This document shows positions 46,293 to 57,016 of a stretch of 64,000 nucleotides of DNA, in pieces. Location: contig NC_064239.1 of the NCBI RefSeq assembly GCF_023101765.2, positions 5,380,001 to 5,444,000 on the forward strand, written 5' to 3'. This stretch comes from Spodoptera frugiperda. Taxonomy: Eukaryota > Arthropoda > Insecta > Lepidoptera > Noctuidae. A model generated the notes under the pieces. The model was not told the DNA's origin. It saw nothing but the letters and a program-made list of their open reading frames with translations, and did not search any database. The first letter of the stretch is position 1; each line of letters begins with the position of its first letter. The position numbers and the translations under genes were made by a program.

Positions 46293-48234
46293 AGGAGTAT
46301 TATTCCATATTTATACGTAATCAAAGTAATGATACAGAAGCTTATTAAAACCTTTCTAAAAATATGTGGTAATTATCAACAAGTAAGTACATGAAATACC
46401 TACATGCTAGTTATAAGTTTTAACTAGTACACACGAGTACAAAACATTAAAAATAATGTTAATCGCACAATCGAGTCTCAGGTTACATTACATATCATTG
46501 CAAAGGAACGAATAAACAAAGCGTAGCGTTTCACGAATACATGAGCAGCATTGATAAAATGCAATATAATATTTGTGTGATAATAAAAAAAGTTGTTGGT
46601 TAAAGCGTTTTATGGAATTCTACTAAACGTTTTAATTTTGCATTCTTATTATCGTTTTAACTAGTGCAATTACCTGCGGGAAATGAGCAAACGAAAAATG
46701 CAAATTGTAGGTAACTACTTCAGTATAAACCGCGGAAGTTTTATAGAAACAATTAAAATGATGGATGGAACATTGAACTATAAGCGGAAAACTATCTGTC
46801 TCTCGAGTAGTCACAATTAATGAGAAACAGAGGTTTCAATATAGATAAAATGTATGTACAAAGTATTGGGACTTAGATTTTCAAGCATTCAAGTATTTAT
46901 TGCATCCATAGTGTACACAGGTGTTGGAATATAAGTCACAATTATGGACCCTGTCGGGCTTATTTTACAAATCTTCATGAATAGGTAAGTTAAGCATTAG
47001 GCAAGGTAGGTAAGTTAGGTTGTTACGTCTTATATTACGTGTCTTTCTTTATACTTTTCCAGAAAATAAAAATCGTGTACTAATAAGTATTATTAGATTC
47101 TAAACTATTTGTTGGTTTAATAGAGGATACATTATTTGAAGATTTGCGTTAAATATAATCGCCTTGCTATTCCAGTAGATTGATCGTAAATTTAATCATC
47201 CAGGCTTCGAATAATTAATATATTAGCTAGGTATTAGGTAATATAACGGGGATGTAAGTAATATGTAGTAATATTGTGCGATCAATCGTTTGCCAGGGAG
47301 TCTGGGAGTCTGGGAGACCTTATCAATTTGAATACGATATACATACATATATAGGCACCCTACATGTTACGCGAATATACTGAACATAATTTCTAAATGA
47401 ACATGTCACAATCACACTTCGAAAACTTCTTCAATGTTGTATAAAATATATATTTATCACATTGTTAAATCAAAATACGTACTGTCAAGTATAAAGATAG
47501 CATGTAATTAATAAGAGTCTTAGCATGTTCAATGACAAAAAGATTTCCTCCTAAGAATGCCTATTTTAAACAGAATTACTGTGTCTTACTTTTGTCATTT
47601 AATTATTAATCTTGAGTTATAGGAAGTTGTTCCACTGACGCTACAGTAATCGATTGCATTTAACGCGTCATTCTTAAAATGCAAATCGGCAATGTTATGA
47701 TTGGCATTCTAGATCAGACAGACGACTCATTTTATTTATAGTGTCTATAATTATCCCCACTTAAATAACTTGTAAATCAAGAATTGCTAAGGTCGTTCAT
47801 TATAAAATAAAAGTCAATTGACTGAATGGATTAATAAGGTTCCGTATTATTAAAACCACATACTTAATTAAGACTTGTGTTATCGTTTTAAAAATGAAGC
47901 CAAAGTTGATAATAAGCCGTACGTAACATCACATAATCACATACTTAAATATTTAAATGAAAGCAATTCTCATGCGCCCCAGTAGTGTAATTAGAATTTG
48001 TAATTAATTACATTTTTTTTAAGTAACACGATAACTTTATATGACTAACTGTAAAAAAACATTAATCTAATTAACGTCCAATTTGAATTAACAAACATTG
48101 TCCTAATAAAATTAAAATGTCGATGGTTACCAATAAAACATAATTGAAATAAATACTTATTTCGATAATATTACCTCTTTTTGAAACCTGAAAAACACGA
48201 CACAAGAAAATAAAAGAACTTTTTGAAAACTCAC
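46293..48234. other. Intergenic or intronic DNA with one LINE tail
   Basis: 46890-47035 ('ttgcatccatagtgtacac', 'atggaccctgtcgggc') is a LINE 3' end, minus strand. If the candidate promoter to the right is real, this is its first intron. Confidence 0.4.
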
Positions 48235-48466
48235 CACTTGTTATTAAAATGTATTGTTTAAACACTTTTAGAACACAATGTATTAGAACTGGTTGTATTA
48301 GTATCACATAACTTCATGTTTTTGTTAGTATTATTCAACTTAGCTTCACATGACAAAGTTCGCAAATCTCTGTTTAGCCGCGCACTTGCGCGCGTCTACA
48401 CGCCACCGTACAACTCACTTCACTGAACGAACGCCGCGTATTTCCGTCGACTGAACGCAAAACTGA
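48235..48466 (-). promoter_or_regulatory. Candidate promoter and non-coding first exon (minus strand)
   Basis: Read on the minus strand, two arthropod initiator cores (TCAGT) lie at about 48466 and 48453 ('gtcagttttgcgttcagtcg'), followed by a CpG-rich leader ('cgcgcgcaagtgcgcggct') unlike its AT-rich surroundings, and 230 bp later a strong donor 'caagtg|gtgagt' at 48235/48234. Together these suggest the first exon of a gene running left with a long first intron. No downstream coding exon was recognised in the window, so the gene is unknown. Confidence 0.35.
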
Positions 48467-49745
48467 CACCAATTACATACAAATTTTCCCTTAACATCTG
48501 CTGGAAAACTGACCAAGATTTATTATGATACAGTGATAAACTAAAACGTTATTAGGTCAATGTTAATAAAGCTCAATATCGATTGGAACATACAATTTAT
48601 GTATCGCACACATAATTTGAAAAGTTGTTTTCTCTCTTCTCCTAAATTAAATTTGTGGTTTTCTCTGTGCAAATAGCAATTTCTCATTATACCTGTTATT
48701 TATTTGTTCATATGGCTATTAGAACACCCTCTTGAAGACAATTTATATGTTTGAAACGTTTAGTAAATAAACCATAGGGAGTTTCTTGAATCGTGATGGA
48801 GGGTGCCTTCTGAAACTATTATTTCATGTGTATTTACAGTTCTAACTTCGCTGTGGCGTATTATCTACGATTAGGGAAGTTTCAGATAAGTTTCGTTCGT
48901 TCGTAATTCTCAATATTATTGAGTTTTTGAACTTTTAGATGATACTCGTATGTACTTTAAAGATTCTTGGCGAAATTGATTAATACTATTGTAAATACTC
49001 TTTTCTGTCACCTTGGCAAATAACAAAAATGATTTAAGCCTTTAACTTTTAAAAGCTTTTTCTTATTAGATCATATCGGTAAAATTGATTTTCCACAGTG
49101 CAGATGATCCATGACATTGGAGTCAATGAACTTTACTAACACAAAATACTTGATTTATAACACAGTCGGGCAACGAACGATTAATGTGTTATCATGGTGG
49201 GTACACTTTCGCATTTTTACGATCTCTGCCCTTAATTACAGGACAATTAGTGTATAGTCAATGGGCATAACCCAGATTCTGATTATAATGAATATTTTAT
49301 GACTAAAACACCTGATAAAAGTCTAATTATTTTTTTAAATAAAGGAGATCTCTCATCTCGCCTCCGGAGACCTCTACAGTCTGACACTGAAAACTATGGA
49401 TTGTTTGTGCAGTCCGTACGTGGAATAGCAGACATTAAATATCACTCTCCCTCTCTATGTGCGATCGGCTAAAAATGGAATTGAGAAGTTTTAGTTTGTT
49501 TGAAGTATTGACTTCTGTCGTGAAAACTAAAATGAATGAAACTATTGTTGCCTTCAAGTCCATGTTTCAAGCTTAAGATTGTATAAAGGTTACCATTGGA
49601 AAATAACAGGTTTAAAATTGATCAGTACAGTACAGCCAATACTCAGAACAAAAAAGTTTTTCATGAGAACGGTATAACAACATAATCTACTGATAACTCA
49701 AAGATCGCTGTCGTGAATATAGAGACTAAAAAAAGAAAAACACAA
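48467..49745. other. No feature seen
   Basis: Upstream of the candidate promoter; AT-rich; nothing recognised. Confidence 0.4.
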
Positions 49746-49880
49746 ATGTTTTTCAAAAAAATTAAATCGCAATTGAAATCGCAATATTTAAGAAATAAAT
49801 TCAAAGTTTTCTCTCCAGAGGGATTAGGTGAAAGACCCTCCTTTGTAAAATGTTTTACGATGAAATCTTACGTAGAACAC
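49746..49880 (+). CDS. Candidate coding exon, unrecognised product
   Basis: From ATG at 49746 a 45-codon stretch starts MFFKKIKSQLKSQYLRNKF and later reads EGLGERPSFVKCF and MKSYVEH, ending exactly at a strong donor 'gaacac|gtgagtac' (49881) in phase 0. The protein is basic at its start. The frame also extends a few codons upstream without another ATG, so an internal exon is possible, but no good acceptor precedes it. I do not recognise the family. It may equally be chance: read through the donor, the frame stops 14 codons later. Confidence 0.3.
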
Positions 49881-50069
49881 GTGAGTACAGTAAAGCCTCC
49901 AAAATCTTACAACACGCTGTAAAAGTATGTATTACTTATTAAGCGTTACTACACGTAGAAAATAAGTAATTTCATTTTACAGAAAATAATAAACGTGTGT
50001 AAGCTAATTACCAGAATTATAGTGGTAATTATTAATAAAATTACTCAAAAGGAATCCAGTGCCTAATAC

Positions 50070-50226
50070 CTTACCCGGAGTTGCGGACTGCCTAGCAAGT
50101 TACCGGGGTTCGGGCTCAAAAAGCAGGAGTAGGAACGGGGTGGTTTTTAGTCAATAGACTTTGACACTCCCTCTCGCCTCACTCAAAGGCGAGAAAAGTC
50201 ATTAGATGAATTTCCCCATTTAAAAA
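50070..50226 (+). mobile_element. Short R1-tail SINE-like unit with 12-bp TSD
   Basis: Flanked by AGTGCCTAATAC at 50058-50069 and 50227-50238. The body 'cccggagttgcggactgcct' to 'gaatttccccattt' shows the complete short unit is about 155 bp. Confidence 0.9.
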
Positions 50227-50238
50227 AGTGCCTAATAC

Positions 50239-50947
50239 TTTGATTAACTTTAATTTAAAATTGAAGACCTTACTTACTTAACATTGTTTGAAAAAAGGAA
50301 GACCTTACTGTTTTAATACTGCTTCCTAGTAAACGTTAAGAGTTATAGAATTTATATTGTAGTAGGTGTGTAATTATTCTGCTATTATGCATAAACTTGA
50401 AGTTGTCGGAAGAAATTAAATTTCGCTGATTTATAGGTTACTGTTCTCAAATTAATTCAAGAATAGTAGTTGTAACTTTGATCTATAGATATGTTATAAC
50501 ATAACGTTTCCTTGCATTCCTCAAAGGGGTAAGTAGAGGTACAAATTATGTTATACTTCTCAGTTTTCATCTTTTATGTCAAGAGTACCATATGAAAAAA
50601 CATGTACAATACCTACCTATGTACAAGGTGTTCGAAGAAAGATTCAATTCAATTATTTTGAAAGCAATTTCTGATATTAACCTCTTGACTTCAGCAATAT
50701 GAGACACAATAGAAAATACATTGTATCTTACTTATATCTACGTTCCTATATACCGTGTGTTAATAAATCGGTCATAAAATTGTATTACCCTTAATTTTTC
50801 CTTCATTAATATATTGAAGATATCCTCAATTGTTTTATAAGTTAATACTCTCTGCGCTAAATACAAGCTTCTAAACACCGCTTGGGATTCACGTGCCACT
50901 AACTAGATTTCAACGACGCCAGGTCAAATTAATTTACTGTTTAACTA
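50239..50947. other. No gene seen
   Basis: A fragment 'cattcctcaaaggggtaag' near 50515-50560 may be a reversed SINE-2 tail. Confidence 0.4.
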
Positions 50948-51026
50948 TACAATGTGATAGGGTTGGGACTTCTAACCCATTAAGGCTAAGTACTACATCT
51001 AATTTTATCGACCCTATCACATTGTA
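50948..51026. mobile_element. 79-bp TIR element
   Basis: Arms 50948-50965 and 51009-51026 match at 17 of 18 ('tacaatgtgatagggttg'). The outermost TA at each end could be a TA target duplication, as for Tc1/mariner MITEs. Confidence 0.65.
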
Positions 51027-51327
51027 TTACAGAGTTATTAACCATGGGTGGCGAAAGTAAACTATATCAAATAGTTCGTCATTTAATTTCAAATTAAACA
51101 GGTATATAAGGTACACCAGTATACGAAGTTTACCGCCATCTGTGTTTATGGTATTATCTCTAATCAACATTTTTATGCATGATTGAAAACAATGTACTAT
51201 GAAGTATCTTAATTTATTCATAATTTTGTTTAAATAATTTATCTAGGTACTTAATGTACGATGTTGGATAAATTAGTGCGCCTACACATTTTCCAAGAGC
51301 AAAACGCATTACCGACGTTTAAAGATC

Positions 51328-52623
51328 AAAGGTACCGGTAAACTATGGCAACTTTACCGGGCCCTTGGCAACTTTACCATACTATAGGTATTCGGTATAA
51401 ACTCATTTATCTAAAAATCTACCCACTAGAATTCTGTTTTGTAATAGAAGTATTTTTTAGACATTAAAAGGAAATATTTACTATATTTTGCGTAGACGTA
51501 AGACTGCTATTATGCCAGTAATGGCCGTCACAATGTATGCGTGAAAATGAGCTAAAAGTTAGTTGTTCCTAAATTGTGCTTACAGAGCCTTAACTATTTG
51601 TCACAGGTGAGTGAAATTTTGATCTTGTATGTATATTATAGTTGGGATTACTGTTGTAATGTCAGCAATTGCTTTTTCTTTAATTTATTGATAAATAATC
51701 GCTTCGGTAATGTTGACACAGGTTAGGTAAAGTTGCCACGGCCTGCTTTGTGGCAACTTTACCTACAGTTAGGGTTGGCAATAAATGTTTTTTTCTTGTT
51801 TGTGTGTATGTAACCATTTTCGAATACCTAAATTTCTCAGCATAATAGTGAATATCCTGGATGATAAGTTATAATGTATTTAATAATACCTTTTGTTTTA
51901 GAGCCAAATTGGCTCCCATGAAACAAAACTGCAAAAAACTCGGAGCTAGACACTATAAAAATTATCCGGAAGTGATGTTAAAATTAGCTATGGAGATAGT
52001 GAAATCATACAATTAAAAAGTCAAGGATTAAACATTATTTTGTAGCCCTTTTTTACAATTTTAAACATAAATACTTAAAATTTTAGAACTTAATTTAGTT
52101 TAAAAGGGAATAATATTTATGTTAGAAATTTGTGCGTTTTTTTTACTTTAGGTTTAAGGTTTATTAATTTTTTTTTTAAATATACATGTCATAAAAAAGT
52201 TCCTCCTTTTTTGACAACCCCGAGCGTAACAAATTATTTGTATGTAAATTACGATGAAACCCGTGGCAACTTTCCCTAATGTCTGTGTAGCCGTTATCTT
52301 TATAGATTTCCTCATATTGTTTGCATTATAATACGAAGAGTTCCTAGATGAAGCCCTCTGTACCTCAACAACTCTTTAATATGCAATACACGATGAATAC
52401 GGCGCGTAGGTAAAGTTGCCAAAAATTTGGTATCTTTACCCATGTTGTTTTTTCTTTACTACGGCTAAAATAAGTGTTTGTATTTAATGACGATTACGGT
52501 AAAGTGAGCCAGATAGACTACAATTCTAAATATATAGTTTTGGTTTCTATGCGTCTTATGGTTAAAAATATATTTCGTGTTTTGTTCTAAAATATGGTAA
52601 AGTTGCCATGTTTTAGGTACTTT
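51328..52623. mobile_element. 1.3-kb element with repeated 13-bp subterminal motifs
   Basis: Imperfect inverted ends (51328-51358 and 52596-52623: AAAG(G)TACC, spacer, ATGGCAACTTTACC) enclose repeats of TGGCAACTTTACC in both orientations. Perfect copies: 51346 (-), 51366 (-), 51726 (+), 51751 (-), 52409 (+), 52596 (+), where + means GGTAAAGTTGCCA. Imperfect copies: 52264, 52428 and 52498. The middle holds a psq-HTH-like fragment. Short motifs repeated near both ends in both orientations are what subterminal transposase-binding sites look like in several DNA-transposon superfamilies. No TSD found; superfamily not assignable. Confidence 0.55.
51918..52016 (+). pseudogene. psq-type helix-turn-helix fragment
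   Basis: A 32-codon frame reads LGARHYKNYPEVMLKLAMEI with flanking basic residues (MKQNCKK) and ends VKSYN-stop. The pattern 'K-L-G-x-R-x-Y-x-N-Y-x-x-E-x-L-x-x-A' is the start of the psq/CENP-B-like HTH of pogo/Tigger-type transposases and their host-domesticated relatives. The usual continuation after 'V-K-S-G' is missing. An acceptor-like 'tttgttttag' precedes it. Likely a remnant of the element's own transposase or a captured exon. Confidence 0.45.
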
Positions 52624-53774
52624 ATTTATATACAATAGGAATATTAACTGTAACAGAAATATAACCGCTTCTGTAATTACAAATTCTATAACAACTGGCA
52701 ATTTAAGTACCATACATAGGCGTAGCCATTGTGCACCTCTGCCTACCCCTTCGTGGGTAAAAGGCGTGACGTTGTGTGTGTATAAAATTCCTATACTAAC
52801 CTTTTTAAATTCTTTAATATTTACTACAGACTTATCTACAGCTATAATGAAAAAAAATCGAGTCAATATGATAATCATATTGACACCATTTGGACGTTGA
52901 CTTCAGGGACACCCTGTATATGTATATGTACCTAAGTTCCGTCACCGAAACTTGTATTATGTCACTCGGAAAATATGGTAGTTTCTGACTAGATAATATT
53001 CAACGTGAACTTAACGTCTCGTATGAGTAAAAGTTTGGTAAAACACGACAAGGAACTGGTATTAAATTTCCCTTCCTATCTACCTAAACTCTGTAATAAA
53101 CTGACAGCAAGTTAACGTTTAGTTTAAAACAGCTCTTATACCTACCATCGGAAAGTTCAAATCTCCATAAGTGAGATGGGAAGGGTAATTTGTGTACTTA
53201 AGTGTTTTTTACTTTGACCTTTCTATAATAGGTATGTAGTGGGTATCGCAGAGGGTTGAGTTTTTTTTTTTTCAAATAAATCTCAATATCTAGTCAAAAA
53301 TGTTCAATTATAATGAGAATAAAAAAAACACTTTTGTTTAAAGTCAGTGGGTATCATGTCTTAAAAGATTTCAACCGTCTTTTATAAAAAATAATTTATA
53401 TGAGAATTATTAGGTTACACAGGCCTACATTTCACATATATTGCTACTAATTCCATTTACAAACTAAGCCTTATTGTCCGATGCCAGGTTTCATGCCCGA
53501 CTCTAGACTACACAATACTGGGAAATTGAAATCCTAAGATCTAATTAGTCGGGAGCTTCACTTGCAAAACTCGTACAAATAAAACAGGGAAAGTGAAGTT
53601 CTAATCAAGTAATTGAGCTCTAAATCAAGACTATCTTATTAATCGATTAATCACAAAAAGGAAGAAAAAGGTCGAGTCCCGAGATAGGGAGATTGAAAAA
53701 AACATTGGAACTTAGTTATTTTTAGCTATGTGCTACGTACATAATTATGTATATTATGAAATCACACTAATCAC
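52624..53774. other. Spacer with SINE-2 tail and fold-back end
   Basis: 52725-52786 ('gtgcacctctgcctacccct', 'aaggcgtgacgttgtgtg') is a SINE-2 tail. 52880-52915 ('gttgacttcagggacaccct') matches the end of the fold-back element at 57851-58465. Confidence 0.5.
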
Positions 53775-54030
53775 TACGTAGTATAAAACAAAGTCGCTTT
53801 TTCTGTCCCTATGTCCCTTTGTACGCTTAAATCTTTAAAACTACGCAACGGATTTTAATGCGTTTTTAATAGATATAGTGAGTTAAGAGATTTGAGTGAT
53901 TAACCTTATATACTGTATTTGAAAGTTGTTTGTTGGTAGCAATAACATGGAGTTAGGAATAATCCAGATACTGCCTCTGTCGATTGCTATTAGCCCAAAA
54001 CCTATAACGTGAGATCGGTCTCACGTTATA
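53775..54030 (+). mobile_element. Insect repeat, 'aaaacaaagtcgc' type
   Basis: 'agtataaaacaaagtcgctt', 'cttaaatctttaaaactacg' and 'cggattttaatgcgttttt' form a widely dispersed arthropod repeat layout. It ends in the palindrome at 54003-54030. Confidence 0.55.
54003..54030. repeat. Perfect 12-bp hairpin
   Basis: TATAACGTGAGA, loop TCGG, TCTCACGTTATA: exact arms at 54003-54014 and 54019-54030. Confidence 0.95.
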
Positions 54031-54055
54031 TACATATAAGTAGTGAAACGTGATG

Positions 54056-54120
54056 ATTACAAGTAGGTATACTCTCTGCCTATCCCTTCGAAAATTAAAG
54101 TCTGTGAAGTTACGCTTCCT
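54056..54120 (+). mobile_element. SINE family 2 tail fragment
   Basis: 'ctctctgcctatcccttcga' and 'aagtctgtgaagttacgc' match the SINE-2 tail loosely. Confidence 0.5.
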
Positions 54121-54479
54121 CTATTAAATGAGAACAAAATAGAGCACGCGAGTACCTTGGAGTGAAGGCATTTAATTTCATTACTCCTGTTTATTTTGTA
54201 TCAAGTCAATTAAAGAGAACAACATTAATCAATTTCGCTATTGCAGGAACGCTCTAGGATACCGCTGACGACCGGCGTTGTTTATCTCCCTTACTGAATG
54301 AATAACTATAGGCTTCCGTTCCTACCTACTTATAAATTACGATGAGCTTCAATGAGTCAAAATACTTTTTAAATCTTTCCAAATGTTTAGTCGCACTACG
54401 ACATCAAATTACCCCAAACTTAAAATTTATTTTGTAAATCACTTAATACTTTGTGTACACAAAATTAAAAGCAAGTGCG

Positions 54480-54665
54480 TTGCTGGCCCTTTGGGGGTTA
54501 GGAAGTTAAGGGTTGTTGGGGAATCGGGGATCGCGAAGATTGGAAAGGGCCTCCGGTAACGTCAGTCACACAACGCAAGCGTTGTTTTACGTATGTTTTC
54601 TGTGAGGCCGTTGTATCGAGCCGGACCATTCGTGCCGACGCGTGGCTCTCCCACACTTAAATACA
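54480..54665 (-). mobile_element. LINE 3' tail / SINE-like repeat
   Basis: 'ggccctttgggggttaggaa', 'cctccggtaacgtcagtcac', 'aacgcaagcgttgttttacg', 'ggaccattcgtgccgacgcg'. Same family as 210-490. Confidence 0.75.
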
Positions 54666-55735
54666 TCTACATAATAATGCAAAGGCAATTTAACTACGTT
54701 TTCCCAGTTTTCGATATTGAGCACAATAGAAGCCTCTCTTCTCGAGATCTCTAGTTGTGTTTGTTTGAGTTTGTTCATTTATGTTGTTCACAACTTCATC
54801 GCAAACATGGCAGTCCTAGTCTGGGGGCTTACTCTTCAATCCGATCGATGAATCCCATCAATCGACATTGATATTGTGAAATTTCATACTCTTGAATTAA
54901 CAATTACGTCCGTATTGCGCGAATATTGAATGAACTAAATGGTGTAGAGTTTGGCTTTATATTGTGTACTCTAAATGCTATTTCAACAGCTACGAATGGG
55001 ATTGTATAGTTTTAACATCGAATAATTTTAACGGAATAAAATTGCATTGACATTGAGATTGGTTTTAAGAGCGCCCCCTGAACTCTCAACACTTTTAATA
55101 AACTACTTTGAAGAGGCAAGATGCATTCAATTGTTGGTGAGTCAAATAAATATAATAAAAAAATAAATAAAGAGGTCTCTGGTTCAATGCTTAAGTTAGA
55201 CAACATATAAATTCAACCCTATGATCATAACTGTTGAGAAGTGTGTATGCTAGTTACATATTTATGTCAATACAGGTCTGGATTTAATATTTATTTTATT
55301 CTAATATAAAATATCAACCTATTCACTACGATACGATACACCCACGTACAGAGAGATTTACCCTCCAACGTAGACTTTATAAAAAAAATATTTGAAAAAA
55401 AAGGATTTTATATTCACAATCCATCTTAAAACCTACATAAATATGTTAATTCTGGGCGAGAATCAAATACGGGACGATTGAAACGTGTATTTTATAAGAA
55501 TGATGTACAGTTTTTTGTAATGTCACCATCTTAAAACCAAAAAAGGTTAGGCAATGAGACTTATTTTATATTGCAACCACCAAACTTAAACTTGAAATTT
55601 ATGATTTTGGCTCATTTTAGTGACTATATACATTTATACATGAATAATATTTATTCAGTAAATTGAATATCAAATAAACCACGATACATTACAAACATTT
55701 CTTGAAACTGTTCGAACCCACGTGGCGCAGTACGG
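54666..55735. other. No gene seen
   Basis: AT-rich; nothing recognised. Confidence 0.4.
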
Positions 55736-55794
55736 CGTAATATTGCTACGATTCTGACGTAGCACTGCTACGAATTCGGCGTAGTACTGCTCCG
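55736..55794. repeat. 22-bp-period palindromic repeat, three units
   Basis: CGTAATATTGCTACG (55736), CGTAGCACTGCTACG (55758) and CGTAGTACTGCTCCG (55780) start exactly 22 bp apart. The period and core equal those at 4765-4801. Flanks 'cacgtggcgcagtac' and 'ctcgtggaaacgcagcc' suggest a small dispersed element. Confidence 0.75.
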
Positions 55795-55812
55795 AATTAT
55801 TCTCGTGGAAAC

Positions 55813-56725
55813 GCAGCCTTAATTTTGTGAAAACTTATTTTAACGTTCTAGTTTCTATTGTACCTTTGGGATCTGAGTTTCCTAAGAGGAAAAGAGTATT
55901 ACTTATAGAGCATTGTAATATTTTATTATTGAACTGTTATGGTGGTGAAATGTCGTTGCGGCCCGGAAGCTTAAAGGCGCCTTAAACGCTTAAACGGGTT
56001 CGAAACCTACAAACGGCAACTACCAATGTGACTTTTTGCAGTGTGTGACACTGAACTGTTTGATTTTATAACTTCCTGCTATAGCTGAAAGGCGATTTTC
56101 ATAACTTTCTCTGAACCTTTTCGATTGTGTAGAATACACAATTGATAATTCACGAGCAGATATTGAAAACATTTTTTTTTTTTTCGTTTAGATGCACATA
56201 TACCTGTCTCACATAAGTAATTGAACGGGGTTGCCAAAGTACGTAGGTAGAGGTACGTACCTCTATACATATTTTCCAATACCGATCAGTCCCTATACCT
56301 GCACCTGCACAGGTATAGGATTTGCTTTCCCATCTTATTCCGATTTCCCCCGGGTATCAGTTTCTAACTTACACAAGGTTTTAAGTAGACGCAACAGCTA
56401 GTTTATTTAGGTAGCTATATGCAGATTATTCTTAAAAAATGTTATTCCATTTTGCACCAAAGATTAATACTTTTTGTTGGTTGTCGAAATAAGGTTTGGG
56501 CAAAATAGTTAAAACGGTCAGATAAAAAAGAGGTAATCCACCTGGATAAGTATAGTTTAAAGAATACGAGTCGCACTCGAATTAGTCGACCACTGCTAGC
56601 ACTCTAATGTTGATGATCCCTATTTTAAATTGCCTTTTAATTACCAACTGACATTATGTATCTACTTATACTAATCTATTGTGTCAATATTGATATTGAC
56701 TAATCTGTTGTGACAATATTGACAA
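55813..56725. other. No gene seen
   Basis: Short self-complementary block near 56285-56320 ('cctgcacctgcacaggtata'). Otherwise nothing recognised. Confidence 0.4.
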
Positions 56726-56729
56726 TTAA

Positions 56730-57012
56730 CCGATTCGTTGCGGATGGCACGACAGACGTGCCATCCAATTTTTTTACATATGGCGTATGACACGCGTTTC
56801 GTGTCATTTTTAAATGTATTTTATCTCGCTCAAATCGAAAATAAATACAATTCAAGGGTAAACAAGAAAAAATAACATTTTATTCTGTACATGGCTGATG
56901 GCACAATAGATGTCATCAACTGATATGGCGCTTGACACGACTGTCGTGTCACGAAATATTTGTTCGTCGCCACGCATAAAAGTGCACCAAAATGGGCGTC
57001 GCAACGAATCGG
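56730..57012. mobile_element. piggyBac-type MITE, 283 bp
   Basis: Perfect 13-bp TIRs CCGATTCGTTGCG at 56730-56742 and, inverted, 57000-57012, flanked by TTAA at 56726-56729 and 57013-57016. A TTAA target plus TIRs beginning CC is the piggyBac signature. Inside are four CACG/CGTG-type palindromes (see findings). No ORF. Confidence 0.8.
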
Positions 57013-57016
57013 TTAA

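Noticed and set aside
52465..52878. 137-codon minus-strand frame
   Set aside because: Crosses the motif-studded element end and a SINE-2 tail, is AT-driven, and shows no domain.
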